Source: JABMQB01 sp963666575 (GTDB lineage: Bacteria; Bacteroidota; Bacteroidia; Bacteroidales; Prolixibacteraceae). From it: a stretch of DNA of 64,000 nucleotides. The stretch spans positions 558,001 through 622,000 of the forward strand of contig CAXXYG010000027.1 of assembly GCA_963666575.2 (NCBI GenBank), in the 5' to 3' direction. The position numbers and the translations under genes were made by a program. The stretch's first letter is position 1. The number at the start of each line of letters is the position of its first letter. The notes beneath the pieces were generated by a model that did not search any database, was not told where the DNA came from, and saw nothing but the letters and a program-made list of their open reading frames with translations. Of this stretch, positions 1-9,419 are shown in pieces.

Positions 1-1293
1 ACCATCCGAAAATCGGCTAAGGTTTTTAATGATAAAAAGGTTACCGACCATCATGCGATCATTCCTACAGGAGAAGAAAAGTTGCTTAATTCAGATGAGC
101 AAAAAGTATATGATAGTATAGCACGACGGTTTATTGCCGTTTTTTACCCCGATTGTAAGGTTGCAAAAACTCAGGTGAATGCCGAAGTAGAATCAGTGGT
201 TTTTGTGGCATCGGGGAAAGAAATACTTTCAGAAGGCTGGCGTATACTTTTCTCGAAAGAGATTAAAAGCACCGATGATGAAGATACTAAATTGGATGAT
301 AGAGAAACTATTTTACCATCGTTCGAAAAAGGAGAACATGGCCCTCATGAACCTTCATTTACCGAAAAAACGACCAAACCACCTAATAACTATACCGAAG
401 CTTCACTTTTGCGGGCTATGGAAACTGCCGGCAAACAGGTCGAAGACGAAGAACTCAGAGATTTGATGAAAGCCAATGGAATAGGCAGGCCATCGACCCG
501 GGCAAACATCATTGAAACACTTTTTAAGCGAAAATATACCGAACGACGAAAAAAACAGGTAATCCCTACCGATATGGGTATCCAGCTAATTAATACCATC
601 GAAAACCAATTGCTGAAATCAGCCGAACTCACCGGCCAATGGGAAAAGCAACTAAAGGAAATTGAAGAGGGTGAATTTAGTGCCCGGCAATTTATTGTGA
701 ATATGAAAAAAATGGTTCATGGATTGGTGGTAGAGGTACTCCTTGAACGGGGGAAACCTAAACTTGCTTTTGCCGAAACAAAACCCCTAAAAACTTCGGC
801 CATAAAAAAACCAGCTACTAAAGAAGATGGACTTGCAAAATGCCCAAAATGTTCGGATGGCAGGATTGTTAAAGGGAAAAGTAGTTATGGTTGCAATCAG
901 TGGAAAACTGGGTGCGATTTTCGGCTTCCGTTTAAATTTATGGATAAAAAGTTAACCGATAAACAAATTCAACGATTATTGAAGAAAAAGGCTACAACCA
1001 AAATTAAAGGATTTGTGTTAAACAATCAAAAAGTGGAGGGGGTTTTAAAACTTAATTCATCATTTAAAATCGACTTTGAACCTCAAACAGCGCCAGTAAA
1101 AAAAGAAGCAAACAGCAAACCTTTGTGCCCTAAATGTGGAACAGGCGCACTTGTTAAGGGAAAAACAGCCTATGGTTGCAGCCGGTGGAAATTGGGCTGT
1201 GATTTTCGGTTTTCATTCGAAGCAATTAAGCTAAAAGCCAATGGGCGCACGCTTACCAAAGAATTGGTTTTGGAAATTTTACATAATTCCTGA
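1..1293 (+). CDS. topB: DNA topoisomerase III, 3' part (5' end outside window)
   Basis: This is a type IA topoisomerase that relaxes and decatenates DNA through a transient single-strand break. The reading frame is open from the first base, so the gene starts upstream and about 430 C-terminal residues are present. The DHHAIIPT motif of the TopB/TopA family lies at bases 46-69, followed by the conserved GIGRPSTRANIIETL stretch near bases 478-522. The catalytic tyrosine region should lie upstream of the window. The tail carries two repeats of a short cysteine module (CPKC..YGC..W..GCDF) near bases 841-920 and 1126-1206, as in the zinc-finger-like tails of bacterial topoisomerases. The repeats keep all four cysteines, so metal binding is plausible. 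Identification is firm; TopB rather than TopA is inferred from tail style and motif context. Confidence 0.88.
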   Translation, partial: TIRKSAKVFNDKKVTDHHAIIPTGEEKLLNSDEQKVYDSIARRFIAVFYPDCKVAKTQVNAEVESVVFVASGKEILSEGWRILFSKEIKSTDDEDTKLDDRETILPSFEKGEHGPHEPSFTEKTTKPPNNYTEASLLRAMETAGKQVEDEELRDLMKANGIGRPSTRANIIETLFKRKYTERRKKQVIPTDMGIQLINTIENQLLKSAELTGQWEKQLKEIEEGEFSARQFIVNMKKMVHGLVVEVLLERGKPKLAFAETKPLKTSAIKKPATKEDGLAKCPKCSDGRIVKGKSSYGCNQWKTGCDFRLPFKFMDKKLTDKQIQRLLKKKATTKIKGFVLNNQKVEGVLKLNSSFKIDFEPQTAPVKKEANSKPLCPKCGTGALVKGKTAYGCSRWKLGCDFRFSFEAIKLKANGRTLTKELVLEILHNS

Positions 1294-1414
1294 CCGATTA
1301 ATTAATCATAACCAAAAAAAGGAAACCAAGGGAATTGTGACCTACTTTAAAGATTGATTTTTACTCTGAGGAGAGTTTCAACCTTTGATCAACCGTTTAA
1401 CCTGGCAATTATGG

Positions 1415-1446
1415 TTTGTTAAAAACAAAGCAACTTGTTATCTTTA
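1415..1446 (+). promoter_or_regulatory. Possible Bacteroidota-type promoter
   Basis: A TTTG box (1415-1418) is followed after 20 bases by TATCTTTA (1439-1446), close to the TTTG-N19/20-TAnnTTTG pattern of Bacteroidota housekeeping promoters. It lies 33 bases before the start of the propeller gene. This is pattern matching only. Confidence 0.35.
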
Positions 1447-1478
1447 ACTTTATTAAAAAACCATAAAACAATACACAT

Positions 1479-2834
1479 ATGCCATCTAAACTTTCCATCC
1501 TCATTTTTGTGCTTTTTTCCGGACTAACAGTTGCATTACTTGCACAGAATAATTCAATTGACCGCCAATGGCCTTCGTACAGAGGAGTAAATGCAAGCGG
1601 TGTTTTAAACAATGCAAATTTACCGGATACCTGGGACGCAGAAACATTGGAAAACATCAAATGGAAAGTAGAAATTCCCGGGCTCGGTTTATCAAGCCCT
1701 GTTATTTGGGGCAATAAATTATTTATCACAACTGCAGTAAGCCAAACCGATAAACCTGAATTAAAAGCAGGCATTTATGGTTCAATAGGTTCTGTTGAAG
1801 ATGAATCGGTTCATAAATGGAAAGTTATTTGCCTTGATAAAAACTCAGGTAAAACCATTTGGGAACAAACTCCGGTTACCGGCATTCCAAAACAAAAACG
1901 GCACCCAAAATCATCGCATGCCAACTGTACTGTTGCTACCGATGGCCAATATGTTTTAGCTTTTTTTGGTTCCGAAGGATTATATTGCTTCGATATGGAT
2001 GGAAACCTTCAATGGGAAAAAGATTTTGGTGTTTTAAAAGCTGTGTTTTTTGCAGTTGAGTCGGCCGAATGGGAATTTTCAAGTTCTCCGATTATCCACG
2101 ATGGAGTTGCCATCATTCAGGCTGATGTATTAAAAAACTCATTTGTAGCTGCCTTTGACCTTCAAACAGGAAAAGAATTGTGGAAAAAAGAACGCGAAGA
2201 GTTCCCCGGTTGGTGTACTCCTTCCATTTATTTTGATAATAATAAAGCCCGTGTTGCTTTAAATGGGTACAAACACCGGGGTGCCTATGATTTTAAAACC
2301 GGCGAAGAAATTTGGCGTATGTCGGGAGGTGGCGATATACCGGTCCCTACTCCAATTGTGGCAAACAACATGGTTTATTTTAACAGCGCCCATGGAAAAC
2401 AATCGCCAATAATTGCTGTGAAGTCGAACGCCAAAGGTGACATAACACTTGCAGAAAAAGAAACCACCAATGAATATATTGCCTGGAGTGTACCCCGGGG
2501 CGCATCGTACATGGGCACCATGCTAATTGTAGGTGATTACCTGTATAATGCAGCATGGAATGGTGTATTAACCTGCCTGAATGCTAAAACCGGCGAGGAA
2601 ATTTACCGCGAAAAAGCTGGCGATGGAAACAGTTATACATCATCGCCCGTAGCAGCCGATGGTAAAATTTATATCGGCGATGACAGTGGGACTATCTATG
2701 TAATTCAAGCAGACCCTGAATTTAAACTTCTGGCAAAAAACAATCTAAACGATGTATTTATGACCACACCGGCTATTACCGAAAATATGATCTACTTCAG
2801 GACACTTAAATATTTAATAGCAGCCGGAAAATAA
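1479..2834 (+). CDS. Exported PQQ-like beta-propeller protein
   Basis: The 451-residue product begins with a signal peptide (hydrophobic residues about 5-21, then an Ala-Gln end). The mature part is a run of about seven propeller blades with the Trp-containing repeat of quinoprotein/PQQ-like folds: GKTIWEQ, GNLQWEK, GKELWKK, GEEIWRM, GEEIYRE, each preceded by a VxAxDxxTG-type strand. The family binds ligands or partners on the propeller face; the dehydrogenase catalytic and PQQ-binding residues of true quinoproteins cannot be assigned here, so no enzyme activity is proposed. The gene is monocistronic, with the next gene convergent 2 bases after its stop. Similar proteins are often annotated as PQQ-binding-like or outer-membrane assembly BamB-like, but a BamB role is not supported because there is no lipobox. 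Confidence 0.8.
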   Translation: MPSKLSILIFVLFSGLTVALLAQNNSIDRQWPSYRGVNASGVLNNANLPDTWDAETLENIKWKVEIPGLGLSSPVIWGNKLFITTAVSQTDKPELKAGIYGSIGSVEDESVHKWKVICLDKNSGKTIWEQTPVTGIPKQKRHPKSSHANCTVATDGQYVLAFFGSEGLYCFDMDGNLQWEKDFGVLKAVFFAVESAEWEFSSSPIIHDGVAIIQADVLKNSFVAAFDLQTGKELWKKEREEFPGWCTPSIYFDNNKARVALNGYKHRGAYDFKTGEEIWRMSGGGDIPVPTPIVANNMVYFNSAHGKQSPIIAVKSNAKGDITLAEKETTNEYIAWSVPRGASYMGTMLIVGDYLYNAAWNGVLTCLNAKTGEEIYREKAGDGNSYTSSPVAADGKIYIGDDSGTIYVIQADPEFKLLAKNNLNDVFMTTPAITENMIYFRTLKYLIAAGK

Positions 2835-2835
2835 A

Positions 2836-3324
2836 CTATTTCCGAAATTCGTGAATTATATCGTTTACAACTTTAACAGCTGAATCGCCAATTTCTTTGG
2901 CCCCCGATTTAAGTTTTTCAAGGTCTTCGTCCATGTCGTTGTCGATGTAATACTTAATTTTCTTTTTTATTTTATCAACATCCTCCTTTAAAACCTCTTT
3001 ATATAAATCTTTGGCTTTATTTTTCCCTCTGTAGGCTTCATATTTTACATTCAGAGCAACAACTCTTAATTCTTCTTTAAGAGTAAGTTCCTCTTTAAAT
3101 TTTTTATGCCATTCCTGGCTGTATTTTTTAAACCGCTCATCGGCATAGTCCCAATCGCTTTTTTTATAGTCATTATGGTTTTCCCCCACTTTGGAAACGA
3201 ACTTTTCAAACCGGTCGAGGTAAACTTCTTTTGAATCGGGTGCTGAGCACGAAGCAGCAGAAAACAGGATGATTATTGTTCCCATAATTACCACAATTTT
3301 ATTTGTTAATTTATCCAATTTCAT
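2836..3324 (-). CDS. Small charged lipoprotein of unknown function
   Basis: The 162-residue product starts with a lipoprotein signal peptide: hydrophobic residues about 10-24 end in FSAASC, so the mature protein should begin at the cysteine near residue 26. The rest is highly charged, rich in Lys, Glu and Asp, and predicted mainly helical. It resembles small Bacteroidota helical lipoproteins that carry DUFs, but I cannot assign a family with certainty. Its stop lies 2 bases from the stop of the convergent propeller gene, and it lies downstream of the phosphoribosyltransferase gene on the same strand with 30 bases between, so they may be cotranscribed. Confidence 0.7.
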   Translation of the reverse strand: MKLDKLTNKIVVIMGTIIILFSAASCSAPDSKEVYLDRFEKFVSKVGENHNDYKKSDWDYADERFKKYSQEWHKKFKEELTLKEELRVVALNVKYEAYRGKNKAKDLYKEVLKEDVDKIKKKIKYYIDNDMDEDLEKLKSGAKEIGDSAVKVVNDIIHEFRK

Positions 3325-3354
3325 TTTAATAATCTTAAGAATTAATTTCCCGCT

Positions 3355-3753
3355 TTATTTCCATGGCCATTTTACACATTCTTTTATCTCAGGAAACAAT
3401 ACAAAATCGGCTTTACCCTTCAGTGTTAAAGTTTTAATATTCTGGCCATTTAGTTGCTGTAAAGCGGCATCAAGCGTTTTTCCAGAAACAGACACATCGT
3501 CAACCAACAACACCTGCTTCCCATTTAAGTCCAACTCCTCGGGTAACGATAAAACAACCGGGCTTTTATGCTGCGGATTATTTTTTTCATCCCGAAAGTT
3601 AAGTGTAATAATCTGTAGTTCACACCCCAATTGAAAAGCGACCAAACTAGCCGGGACAATTCCCCCGGTGCCAATTCCTATTACCAGGTCGACCTGCGGT
3701 AAAACCATTTGTTTTAATCGTTCTGATATTTTTATGAATGATAATGGAACCAT
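3355..3753 (-). CDS. Phosphoribosyltransferase domain protein
   Basis: This 132-residue protein has the type I phosphoribosyltransferase signature: the PRPP-binding loop VLLVDDVSVSGKTL at residues 81-94 and the GIGTGG loop at 26-31. Such enzymes join a base to PRPP or, in regulators, bind PRPP without catalysis. It is shorter than purine or orotate phosphoribosyltransferases (about 170-210 residues) and lacks a recognisable hood domain, so the substrate cannot be named. It sits between a lipoprotein gene and a metallo-hydrolase gene on the same strand. The family assignment is firm and the substrate is unknown. Confidence 0.78.
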   Translation of the reverse strand: MVPLSFIKISERLKQMVLPQVDLVIGIGTGGIVPASLVAFQLGCELQIITLNFRDEKNNPQHKSPVVLSLPEELDLNGKQVLLVDDVSVSGKTLDAALQQLNGQNIKTLTLKGKADFVLFPEIKECVKWPWK

Positions 3754-3816
3754 TTTTTGACTTTAAGTATGTCAGGATAATAGTATTTTATTCTGCAGAA
3801 AATTACAAAATCCACC

Positions 3817-4593
3817 TTAGAAATTGAGCAACCGCCCCGATTTTATTTGGCTTAATGGCCATACTTCGTGGAAAACAACCAATGCAGGAAATTCAGTACA
3901 ATGAGAAGGAATCACTTTTTTTACGTTTATCGATTGAAGGTACTCAACTGTTTTTATGGTTTGAGGGCAGGTGTCTTTCAGATGGAAACCTCCCACAACG
4001 GCATAAATATTACTTTCGCCGGTAACACGAATGGCATAATCAACAATGTTACATATTCCTGAATGTGCACAGCCCGAAACAACCACCAATCCCTTGTCAG
4101 TTTTAATTGCTATGGCAGAGTCATCCTTAATAAAATCATCATTCCCCCATTTATCCTGAAAATTAGTATATGATGATTCAAAGTTATTCAAACGAGGAAT
4201 TTCCCCTAAAAAAACTACCTTTTCAGACAACCAAAATGGTTCTTTATTTAACTTCAAATTAAATTTAGCAGTAGCTTCATCCAAAGAAAGAGGGGAACCA
4301 ATATCCTTGCCGTCAAGTTTTTTAAGGTGTTTATTAAAAACAAAAGGGTGGCAAATCAAATCCTGCCCGCCAAAATAAGGCAATCCTCCTGTATGGTCGT
4401 AATGCCCATGGCTTAATACAATTGTTTTTATTGAAGAAAGATCAATTCCTAAAACCTTGGCATTTCTGAAAATAACATCAGAAGGGCCTGTGTCAAATAA
4501 AAGAGTAATATCTGATTCAATTAAAAAACTTAAACCATGCTCTGCCAAACAGCCATTTCCGGCGCAATTATCATTTAATACTGTTATTTTCAT
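3817..4593 (-). CDS. Metallo-beta-lactamase-fold hydrolase
   Basis: This is a 258-residue metal-dependent hydrolase. The HxHxDH metal motif is clear at residues 62-67 (SHGHYDH), with a further conserved region VVSGCAHSGICNIV and a C-terminal PSHCTE that would supply later metal ligands. The closest remembered family is the archaeal/bacterial group annotated as dihydropteroate synthase-related MBL proteins (7,8-dihydropterin-6-methyl-aminobenzene-phosphate synthase-like), but the annotation in bacteria rests on homology only. There is no signal peptide, so it should be cytoplasmic. Its start codon overlaps the 3' end of the histidine kinase gene by 23 bases, which suggests translational coupling. 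Confidence 0.82.
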   Translation of the reverse strand: MKITVLNDNCAGNGCLAEHGLSFLIESDITLLFDTGPSDVIFRNAKVLGIDLSSIKTIVLSHGHYDHTGGLPYFGGQDLICHPFVFNKHLKKLDGKDIGSPLSLDEATAKFNLKLNKEPFWLSEKVVFLGEIPRLNNFESSYTNFQDKWGNDDFIKDDSAIAIKTDKGLVVVSGCAHSGICNIVDYAIRVTGESNIYAVVGGFHLKDTCPQTIKTVEYLQSINVKKVIPSHCTEFPALVVFHEVWPLSQIKSGRLLNF

Positions 4594-7500
4594 CGGTTAT
4601 TTCATTTTCGTAGATTGGGATTTCTATAAAAAAAATAGTGCCTATACCTAATTTGGTATTGTACCAGATTTGACCTTTAAAATTTGTTACAATATTTTTA
4701 ACAATGGCCAGACCTAAACCCATTCCACTTGATTTTGTAGTAAAACTTGGACTAAAAAGTTTAGTCCTTATCTCCTCCGGAATACCTTGCCCATTATCTT
4801 TCACTTCAATTATTGCTTTATTATCTTTTCGCCGAAGGGTAATTTCAATTTTCCCTTCCTGATTTTCGGGAATTGACTGAATTCCATTTTTAATTAGATT
4901 TATAATTGCCCGCGATAATTGTTCCCTATCGGCTTTAACATTTATATCATCAGCATCAGAAACCGAAAAATGAATGGTTGCTTTGTCATGTTTTTCAAAC
5001 AAATGGATGACCTTTTTTAATTTACCAGATAAATTAAACACCTCATTTCGGGCATCCGGAATTTTAGCAAAATTAGAAAACTCAGTGGCAATATCCGACA
5101 GAGTATCAATTTGTTCGATTAAAGTTTTGGTCACACGGTCGAAATAATCATCGGTTTTATCAGGATCATTTTTAGCCCGCTGCAAATACTGAATGTTCAA
5201 TTTCATGGGTGTCAGCGGATTTTTAATTTCATGGGCTATTTGTTTGGCCATTTCACGCCAGGCTGTTTCCCTTTCCGACCGGGCTAATAAATCAGCACTC
5301 ACCGAAAGCTCTTCTACTTTTTTGTTATATTCTTTTATCAGATTCCCAATTTCATCGTCGCGAGCATAACCAATTGGCTCATTATGTTTCCCAAGTTCAA
5401 TTTTTCGTAAGTTTTCACGCAAAAATGTTAATGGCCTGGTAATTTGGTTGGCAAGAAATATGGCCACAATAATACTTGCAAGAAAAAGAAGTACATACAA
5501 ATTAATAAAAGCCACAATAAAAGTTGTAGTTTCCTGCCTGTACCTGTCCTGACGAATAAAATAAGGTAAATTAATAAATCCAAGATAATCACCATTATCA
5601 TTTATAATTGGCTCATAAGCTGATAAAAATGATAGTTGCCCAATATGTTCTGGTTGAAAATAATTAATCTGATAATTCTGATACAATTCATAATATGCCT
5701 CCGAATTCATTTTTGTAGAAACCAAACCCCTCGAATAAATTTCGGGCCGCGATGAGCTAATCAGGTCTCCATCAGTCCCAAAAATATTAATATCGGTACG
5801 AAACACATTTGATAGTTTAGCCAACTCCCTTAATAACCACTCTTCTAATTCAGGAGTTATAGTATTAACATTATGAAGGCGCATATCAATCTCCTCGGCA
5901 ATAGACTCCATTTTTTCATTCAGGTCGTCTCTGTGTTTTAATTGAAATTCATTAATATTATAAAAAATAGTACCAATAGCTACCACCAAAAGCGAAACAA
6001 AAACAATAGAAATAATTGATGCTTGAACCTTAAATTTTAAATCAATTGAAAAACCCTTTTTCCGGATGTTCCGATTGCCAGCCACCAAAAAAATGATAAC
6101 AAGTATGAAATAAAAAACAAATAAATATGGGAATGAAATTAAGTACTCTAAAAAGCCATATTTCTCCCGGCTCACTATTACATAATTATCTCCTTTCGCA
6201 CGGTAAATCACATGTTCATGATTATCCCAATCCATAAATGAAAACTCTTCGCCTTGAATATCATATGAATGCACATAATAATTGTATAGGTAATCGCCAT
6301 GTTGGTCAACTAATTTTCCGGCATAATATTTGGCATGCGAAAACTTCTCGTACCCTTTGGGCGACTGCATTGATTTATCAATTAATAACTCAGGATACCC
6401 AATACCCTCCGATGCCAAAGATGTGGCTAATTCGAGATGAACTGAAACTCCAAGCGTTTCGGACGCATGCGGATAATGAAGCTTTCCAAAATAAGAAATA
6501 CGCCCATCCATATTATCCATAAAATAAAAATTGGTACCGGGTATCTGAAGGCCTTTGTCCTTGATCATTCCTTCAAAAAACGGGAAACACGGCACTGTTA
6601 TATCTTCTGGTTGAATTAACAGATCGTCATCACCGGTACAAGTTGTAATTTGCAAATCGAATTTTCCAAAAAATCCATTCGTATTAAAATATGTTGTTGC
6701 CAAATAATCTTCCAGAACATCAAATGGAGGAATTAATAACGAAGGAATGATCGAATCAACATTTATTTTTTTCTGAATTTCTTTTAAAAATACTTCAGCT
6801 GCCGGATCATGTTCTGCTACCAGATTTACAGCCAATAGTTTTTGTATTTTTCTCTCTTTATTTGAAATTGTATCATAAATTAAAAACAATGAATACAGTG
6901 AAACAATAGAAATAAAAATAATTAAATAACTGAGCGTATACTGTTGCAAATATTTACGATTAATGATTACCAGTAAAAGGGTAAACATCATAAAAAACAA
7001 AATTGCAAAATAAACCAGGTTACCAAAAACAAAAAAACTAATAACAGCCATCACTGCAGAAGCGAGAAGAACACTAACTGCCAATTCTTTCCGTGATAAA
7101 AAAAGCTTCCCCTCCTCAATTATTTTTATTGCAAGCAGAACCAAAGCCATAAAAAACAATCCTATAGACAAATAGCCGATAATACTATGTGGCGAAATAG
7201 TAATAATATGACTTAATGAAAAAGAAATATTTGAATTTTCGATTAACAACCTAATCAGGAAATCAATAAAAATAAATACTCCCCCGGTTGCAAACAGAAA
7301 TAAAGTAACAACCAATTTTGGATTTAAATTGGAATTTTCGACTACTTCCTTAAGGCTAAAATCAAAGTTAAAATTTAAGGCCCACACAAAAAAGAACAGA
7401 GCGATAAGAAAATAGTCGCCTAAAGTGGGCAACCAAATATTATATGCAAAATGCGAAGGAGAAAAAAAGTCGAGATGATAAAACACTGCAGGTACCTTAA

Positions 7501-8275
7501 AAAGAATATGCAGCCAGTATATAAAAAACAAAATAATACCAAAAACGATCAGCTTTGCAAAAGCAGGTTGTTTCCTTTTTTTTAATTCTTTCCTTAAAAA
7601 GATAAGTAAAAACAACAATCCTAAAAAATATAGTCCACCCGGAAAATAAAGCTGTGCATAATTACACAATACATTTCCAGCCGATTTAACTGAGAACAAA
7701 TAAGTGTTTTCTGAATCGACAATTGGGTGTGTATTTTCTTGATTTTCCAGAACTATTTGGAAACTGGACGGCAGATTAAAACTTTTGAAAAAATCATTTT
7801 CAAGGTACTCATTCTCATGCGAATAGCTATTTTTAACAAGAATAAGCCCTATAAAAACATGGTTCGAACTACGAATTTGTTCAACAAAATAGTACCCATT
7901 TGGAAGTATCAACATTCGATGTTTATACAATGGGCCCCGCATATAATCATTAAAAGAAATTGCACGGTCCGACCAGTATTTTAACTCGCTTCCTTCAAAA
8001 ACTAAAAAGCCATACCCCTCTTTTTGCAGCAATTGATTATGTTGGTATAAACTGCCCAAATAATTGCCGTCAAATGTAGAGTCTGAAACTATTTGTGAGA
8101 TACCCTTAAGGTATTCTACCATCTCAGCCTGTTTTTCATTGAATTTTTTTTGGAATGTTTTAACAAGAGCTTTTTCGGGATGTTTCTCAAGCAATCCTAC
8201 TTCTACTACTCTTGCTGAAATAAAACAGAATATTACAAGTATCAGAAAGACATACTTTTTTAAAAACGCTATCAT
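4571..8275 (-). CDS. Very large membrane-bound sensor histidine kinase
   Basis: The 1,234-residue protein has one N-terminal membrane helix (about 6-24), an extracytoplasmic region, a block of roughly eight membrane helices (about 205-465), a second extracytoplasmic region, another helix near 715-735, a sensor segment, and a final pair of helices before a HAMP-like linker (about 930-1000). The kinase core follows, with a HisKA motif HEIKNPLTPMKL whose phosphoacceptor is His1015, then the N box (NLIKNGIQSIP), G1 (DNGQGIP) and G2 (GMGLGLAIVKN) boxes of the ATP-binding domain. The HEIKNPLTP form is typical of NtrY-like kinases. No response regulator is encoded next to it. The input signal is unknown. 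RlmH lies upstream on the same strand with a 59-base gap. Confidence 0.88.
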   Translation of the reverse strand: MIAFLKKYVFLILVIFCFISARVVEVGLLEKHPEKALVKTFQKKFNEKQAEMVEYLKGISQIVSDSTFDGNYLGSLYQHNQLLQKEGYGFLVFEGSELKYWSDRAISFNDYMRGPLYKHRMLILPNGYYFVEQIRSSNHVFIGLILVKNSYSHENEYLENDFFKSFNLPSSFQIVLENQENTHPIVDSENTYLFSVKSAGNVLCNYAQLYFPGGLYFLGLLFLLIFLRKELKKRKQPAFAKLIVFGIILFFIYWLHILFKVPAVFYHLDFFSPSHFAYNIWLPTLGDYFLIALFFFVWALNFNFDFSLKEVVENSNLNPKLVVTLFLFATGGVFIFIDFLIRLLIENSNISFSLSHIITISPHSIIGYLSIGLFFMALVLLAIKIIEEGKLFLSRKELAVSVLLASAVMAVISFFVFGNLVYFAILFFMMFTLLLVIINRKYLQQYTLSYLIIFISIVSLYSLFLIYDTISNKERKIQKLLAVNLVAEHDPAAEVFLKEIQKKINVDSIIPSLLIPPFDVLEDYLATTYFNTNGFFGKFDLQITTCTGDDDLLIQPEDITVPCFPFFEGMIKDKGLQIPGTNFYFMDNMDGRISYFGKLHYPHASETLGVSVHLELATSLASEGIGYPELLIDKSMQSPKGYEKFSHAKYYAGKLVDQHGDYLYNYYVHSYDIQGEEFSFMDWDNHEHVIYRAKGDNYVIVSREKYGFLEYLISFPYLFVFYFILVIIFLVAGNRNIRKKGFSIDLKFKVQASIISIVFVSLLVVAIGTIFYNINEFQLKHRDDLNEKMESIAEEIDMRLHNVNTITPELEEWLLRELAKLSNVFRTDINIFGTDGDLISSSRPEIYSRGLVSTKMNSEAYYELYQNYQINYFQPEHIGQLSFLSAYEPIINDNGDYLGFINLPYFIRQDRYRQETTTFIVAFINLYVLLFLASIIVAIFLANQITRPLTFLRENLRKIELGKHNEPIGYARDDEIGNLIKEYNKKVEELSVSADLLARSERETAWREMAKQIAHEIKNPLTPMKLNIQYLQRAKNDPDKTDDYFDRVTKTLIEQIDTLSDIATEFSNFAKIPDARNEVFNLSGKLKKVIHLFEKHDKATIHFSVSDADDINVKADREQLSRAIINLIKNGIQSIPENQEGKIEITLRRKDNKAIIEVKDNGQGIPEEIRTKLFSPSFTTKSSGMGLGLAIVKNIVTNFKGQIWYNTKLGIGTIFFIEIPIYENEITDENNSIK

Positions 8276-8334
8276 TTTTTATCAATTTTTCAAAATCACC
8301 AAATACACATCAAATTCTTTGCCATCAAATTGTA

Positions 8335-8808
8335 TTAGCCATTATGGTAAGGTTCATTATTAATAATTGTAAAAGCCCTGTACACTTGTTCCACAAAAAA
8401 CAACCTTATCATTTGATGCGAAAAAGTCATTTTTGATAAACTTACTTTATGTTCCGCCTTTTTATAAACTTCCTCCGAAAAACCATAAGCCCCGCCAATA
8501 ACAAAAACTAATTCTTTAGTCCCAGCAACCATTTTTTTTTGAAGAAATACGGCAAACTCACGCGAAGAAAAAGATTTTCCACCTTCGTCAAGCAATACTA
8601 AATCATTAATACCTGCTGTTTTCTGGAGAATTAATGCTCCCTCTTTATTTTTATGAAGGGTTTGTGATAAGTTTTTTGCCTTTTTTAAATCAGGAATAAT
8701 TTTGATTTCAAAAGGTACGTAATGTTTTAACCTTTTTGAAAAAATTGCAATTCCTTCCTGAAGATAGGATAAGTCAGTTTTACCAATAACTACCAAAGTG
8801 ATTTTCAT
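8335..8808 (-). CDS. rlmH: 23S rRNA pseudouridine-1915 N3-methyltransferase RlmH
   Basis: The 157-residue product matches the SPOUT methyltransferase RlmH over its whole length, the usual size for the family. Diagnostic pieces are the N-terminal MKITLVVIGK, LLDEGGKSFSSREFA, the S-adenosylmethionine-binding knot GGAYGFSEEV and the C-terminal LSKMTFSHQMIRLFFVEQVYRA. It modifies the loop of helix 69 in the 50S subunit. It heads a minus-strand cluster with the giant kinase. Confidence 0.95.
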   Translation of the reverse strand: MKITLVVIGKTDLSYLQEGIAIFSKRLKHYVPFEIKIIPDLKKAKNLSQTLHKNKEGALILQKTAGINDLVLLDEGGKSFSSREFAVFLQKKMVAGTKELVFVIGGAYGFSEEVYKKAEHKVSLSKMTFSHQMIRLFFVEQVYRAFTIINNEPYHNG

Positions 8809-8950
8809 AAATATAAATTGCTTATAACTATCAGAGAGTTATACAACTCGCCATGATTTTAACATAAAACATTTTATTTTTTTGCCATGCTTGTTTCATT
8901 GATGCCTACAAGTGTATTTAATTTTATAAATTTACATTAAAATAATTGGT

Positions 8951-8985
8951 AAGGAGGCTTTAGCATGCTTTTTGTAAAGTCATAA
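8951..8985 (+). other. Shine-Dalgarno-led six-codon open frame in a leader
   Basis: A perfect AAGGAGG (8951-8957) lies 7 bases before an ATG (8965) that opens a six-codon frame, MLFVKS, ending at TAA 8985. It sits 25 bases before the DUF4783 gene. Strong Shine-Dalgarno sequences are rare in this window, as is usual in Bacteroidota. It could be a leader peptide or chance. Confidence 0.25.
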
Positions 8986-9010
8986 TTAAATATTTATAAA
9001 TAGTGAAGTT

Positions 9011-9415
9011 ATGAAATCAGTTTTAAATAAAATAATATTCAGCATTTCAATAGTTTGCTTTTTAATAATGCTTCCTGATCAGGGGAAAGCACAAATTCCC
9101 GATGAAATTATTTTAAGCTTAAAATCAGGTAATGCAAAAGTATTATCGAAATATTTTAATGATAATGTTGAATTGGTAATTCTTGAAAACGATAATGTTA
9201 ACAGCCGGGCTCAGGCGCAGCAAATTGTAAACAAGTTTTTTAGCGAAGTAAAACCCGAAAAATTTACCATTATTCATCAGGGCGGAAAAGAGGGTGCTAA
9301 ATATGTAATTGGTAATTTGATAACCAAAAACCAAAGCTTCAGAGTATATTTTTTATTAAAACAAAACAACGGAAATTCATACATCCACCAACTGCGTATT
9401 GAAAAACAGGGGTAA
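9011..9415 (+). CDS. DUF4783-type exported protein
   Basis: The 134-residue product has a signal peptide (hydrophobic residues about 9-22, ending near GKAQ) and a compact NTF2-like alpha-beta domain with the pattern IPDEIILSLKSGN...LSKYFNDNVEL...SRAQAQQIVNKFF. This matches the Bacteroidota DUF4783 family of small periplasmic proteins. No function is established. The next gene begins 4 bases after its stop, so the two are almost certainly cotranscribed. Confidence 0.8.
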   Translation: MKSVLNKIIFSISIVCFLIMLPDQGKAQIPDEIILSLKSGNAKVLSKYFNDNVELVILENDNVNSRAQAQQIVNKFFSEVKPEKFTIIHQGGKEGAKYVIGNLITKNQSFRVYFLLKQNNGNSYIHQLRIEKQG

Positions 9416-9419
9416 TAAA

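Noticed and set aside
3269..3634. Open frame on the plus strand opposite the lipoprotein and phosphoribosyltransferase
   Set aside because: It is antisense to two genes with clear family motifs and has no supporting features.
9399..9419. TTG start for the BrkB-family gene
   Set aside because: It would overlap the DUF4783 gene; the ATG at 9420 has an AGGGG upstream and gives the usual N-terminus.
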